From NCBI GenBank assembly GCA_025055465.1, contig JANWXA010000100.1, positions 1 to 7,114 on the forward strand: 7,114 bases of DNA, given 5' to 3'. Shown piece by piece: positions 5,454 through 7,114 of the stretch; position 1 is the stretch's first letter, and every line of letters starts with the position of its first letter. Source of the DNA: Candidatus Kapaibacterium sp. Its GTDB lineage: Bacteria; Bacteroidota; Ignavibacteria; Kapaibacteriales; HRBIN21. The position numbers and the translations under genes were made by a program. The notes beneath the pieces were generated by a model. The model did not search any database. It had not been told where the DNA came from and was given only the letters and a program-made list of their open reading frames with translations.

Positions 5454-6704
5454 ATGCCCTCCAAGCGCCGTCGCTGGATCGTGGTCCTCAGCATCGTTCT
5501 CGTGTTCAGCATTCTCATCGCAGCTATCATCGTCGCCAGCGGCGGCTCAGATACGGTTAGTGTCACTGTGGAGAAAGTGCACCGCCGCACAATCACGCAA
5601 GCCGTCAGCACCACGGGCATCATTCGCCCCGAGACCGAAGTCAAATTGAGTTCGGAAGCCAGTGGGGAAATTGCTACCCTAATGGTGCGGGAAGGTGACA
5701 GTGTTCGGCGCGGACAGCTCCTGCTACGGATCAAGCCCGATATTGCCGAGACCCAACTGGAGCAATTTGCGGCGGCCGCTGAAGCGGCCAAAATGAACAT
5801 GGAAGCAGCCAAGGCCGAATGGGAACGGAGCCGCGCCGAATTCCAGCGCATCACCGAGCTATACCGGCGCGGCTTCGCCGCTCAGCAAGAGCTGGAACAA
5901 TCCCGAGCTCTCCACGATCAAGCTCTCAGTCGATATAACGCCGCTACAGCAGAGTACGAGCGTGCCCGAGCCGCTCACCGGCAGGCGCAACTCCAGCTTG
6001 CCCGCACTGCTCTTTACGCCCCGATCAGCGGCATCGTCACCGCCCTCTCGGTCGAAACTGGTGAAAAAGTCGTGGGCACCGCCCAGATGCAAGGGACCGA
6101 GCTCCTGCGCATCGCCGACCTCAGCCGGATGATTGCCGTGGTAGATGTCAACGAAAACGACGTCACGGTGGTCAAGCTTGGCGATACGGCCGACATCACT
6201 GTAGACGCTATCCCGGAAAAGACTTTCCGCGGGATCGTGACCGAGATTGCCCATTCACCCAAAGTGGGACGGCTCGGTACGCAGGACGAAGTGGTCAACT
6301 TTGAGGTCAAAATCCTGTTGCTGGACACCGACCCGCGACTGCGTCCGGGCATGAGCTGTAACGCCGAAATTCGCACTGAGACCCGCCATAACGTCCTCGC
6401 TGTTCCGCTCCAGTCCGTCACCGTCCGAGTAGAAGAAGGCGACACAATTCTGCCCACCGCACGCAGGCGTCCCCCAACGGTGGTGTTCATCCACGAGAAC
6501 GGGCGTGCGCGCATGGTGCAGGTGGAAACCGGAATCAGCGACCGGAACTACATTGAGATCCGCAAAGGACTGACCGAAGGCACGGAGGTCATCAGCGGCA
6601 GCTTTCACGTCATCACCCGTGTACTTCGCGACGGCACTCCTGTCTTCGTCAGCCCTGGGACACGGAAAGAACAGAAACCGGCCCCACCTGGGGCCTCTCG
6701 GTAA
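5454..6704 (+). CDS. macA: Periplasmic adaptor (MacA/HlyD-type membrane fusion protein)
   Basis: This adaptor should link an inner-membrane transporter to the outer-membrane channel. In its 416 residues, a basic N terminus is followed by one membrane anchor (about 8-29), with the rest in the periplasm. The biotinyl/lipoyl-like half-motifs lie at 50-93 (VSTTGIIRPETEVKLSSEA..GEI, then VREGDSVRRGQLLLRIKPD) and 186-206 (ALYAPISGIVTALSVETGEKV). They flank an Ala/Glu/Gln-rich coiled-coil hairpin at about 97-183. A beta-barrel domain follows (about 215-310, including LRPGM at 296-300), then a membrane-proximal domain ending KGLTEGTEVISG (371-382). A short tail is Pro/Gly-rich. Length, layout and the MacB-like ATPase 5 nt downstream favour MacA-type over RND-type adaptors. 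There is no Shine-Dalgarno sequence before the ATG. The symbol denotes family type; strict orthology to E. coli macA is not shown. Confidence 0.92.
   Translation: MPSKRRRWIVVLSIVLVFSILIAAIIVASGGSDTVSVTVEKVHRRTITQAVSTTGIIRPETEVKLSSEASGEIATLMVREGDSVRRGQLLLRIKPDIAETQLEQFAAAAEAAKMNMEAAKAEWERSRAEFQRITELYRRGFAAQQELEQSRALHDQALSRYNAATAEYERARAAHRQAQLQLARTALYAPISGIVTALSVETGEKVVGTAQMQGTELLRIADLSRMIAVVDVNENDVTVVKLGDTADITVDAIPEKTFRGIVTEIAHSPKVGRLGTQDEVVNFEVKILLLDTDPRLRPGMSCNAEIRTETRHNVLAVPLQSVTVRVEEGDTILPTARRRPPTVVFIHENGRARMVQVETGISDRNYIEIRKGLTEGTEVISGSFHVITRVLRDGTPVFVSPGTRKEQKPAPPGASR
6680..6695 (+). promoter_or_regulatory. GC-only hairpin at the adaptor/ATPase gene junction
   Basis: GGCCCC (6680-6685) pairs perfectly with GGGGCC (6690-6695) around an ACCT loop. 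It is inside the last codons of the adaptor gene and ends 14 nt before the ATPase start. No T-run follows, so it is unlikely to terminate transcription. It could affect translation or RNA stability at the junction, or simply be how a Pro/Gly-rich tail is encoded. Confidence 0.35.
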
Positions 6705-6709
6705 GCTCC

Positions 6710-7114
6710 ATGAGGACTCCGCTCATCGTGCTGGAAAACGTGACAAAGGTGTACCGAATGGATGCCGAAGAGGTACACGCCTTGCGCGGGGTTTCGCTTC
6801 AGATAGCATCCAATGAATACGTTGCCATCATGGGTCCGTCAGGCTCGGGGAAATCCACGCTGATGCACATCCTGGGCTGTCTGGACACCCCGACCTCCGG
6901 CAGATATCTCTTCCGCGGACAAGACATTGGACAACTCAGTGATTCCGAGCTGGCACGCATTCGGAACCGGGAAATCGGCTTTGTCTTCCAAACCTTCAAC
7001 CTTCTACCGCGAGCAACAGCGCTGAAGAATGTTGAGTTGCCGCTCATCTACGCCGGAGTTGGAGTGGCGGAGCGGCAACAGCGGGCACGGGCCGCACTGG
7101 AGGCTGTGGGATTG
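6710..7114 (+). CDS. macB: MacB/LolD-type ABC transporter ATPase, partial (right edge)
   Basis: The ATPase that powers the exporter is open from ATG 6710 to the window end, giving the first 135 residues. It begins MRTPLIVLENVTKVYRM, and the family-typical A-loop region has Tyr15. The Walker A motif GPSGSGKST is at 42-50. The segment HILGCLDTPTSGRY after it is highly typical of MacB/LolD/FtsE-like ATPases. The Q-loop IGFVFQTFNLLP has Gln94. The ABC signature, Walker B and switch His lie beyond the edge. The cut-off means I cannot see whether a MacB permease is fused C-terminally or encoded separately; in Bacteroidota-type operons a separate permease gene is common. The start lies 5 nt after the adaptor stop and just after a GC-rich hairpin within the end of that gene. 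The neighbouring adaptor and channel point to MacB-type export over LolCDE lipoprotein sorting. Confidence 0.93.
   Translation, partial: MRTPLIVLENVTKVYRMDAEEVHALRGVSLQIASNEYVAIMGPSGSGKSTLMHILGCLDTPTSGRYLFRGQDIGQLSDSELARIRNREIGFVFQTFNLLPRATALKNVELPLIYAGVGVAERQQRARAALEAVGL

Overview
The window is GC-rich and wholly coding on the + strand. It holds seven genes: four related secreted proteins of unknown function, then an outer-membrane efflux channel (TolC family), a periplasmic adaptor (MacA/HlyD family) and the start of a MacB/LolD-type ABC ATPase that runs off the right edge. The host is probably a GC-rich member of the Bacteroidota/Chlorobiota (FCB) group. Three things suggest this. All five Sec-type signal peptides are followed by glutamine, the pattern called the Bacteroidetes Q-rule. 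Most starts lack a convincing Shine-Dalgarno sequence. A TATTTTG-like box, resembling the Bacteroidota TAnnTTTG -7 element, sits at a fixed distance before three genes. The taxonomy is an inference.

Layout: 56-946, 1172-2068 and 2286-3188 are tandem paralogues of about 300 aa. Copies 1 and 2 are close; copy 3 is more diverged. The spacers before copies 2 and 3 (947-1171 and 2069-2285) are homologous to each other, so the duplicated unit was gene plus upstream region. Both spacers keep a promoter-like box, a small hairpin with a compensatory base-pair change, and a short inverted repeat. The first spacer also has a perfect 14-bp palindrome. Copy 3 overlaps by 4 bases (ATGA) a fourth, strongly diverged family member (3185-4066).

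From 4090 onward the genes are tightly packed: 23-nt gaps before and after the channel gene, and 5 nt between adaptor and ATPase. Copy 3, the fourth family gene and the pump genes therefore look like one transcript. The pump genes predict an ATP-driven tripartite exporter: inner-membrane MacB-like transporter, adaptor, and outer-membrane channel. The secreted family has no function I can assign. Its physical coupling to the exporter suggests cargo, accessory or envelope-related roles, which is conjecture. No RNA genes, CRISPR arrays, insertion sequences or phage genes were seen, and no gene-free stretch exceeds 300 bases.
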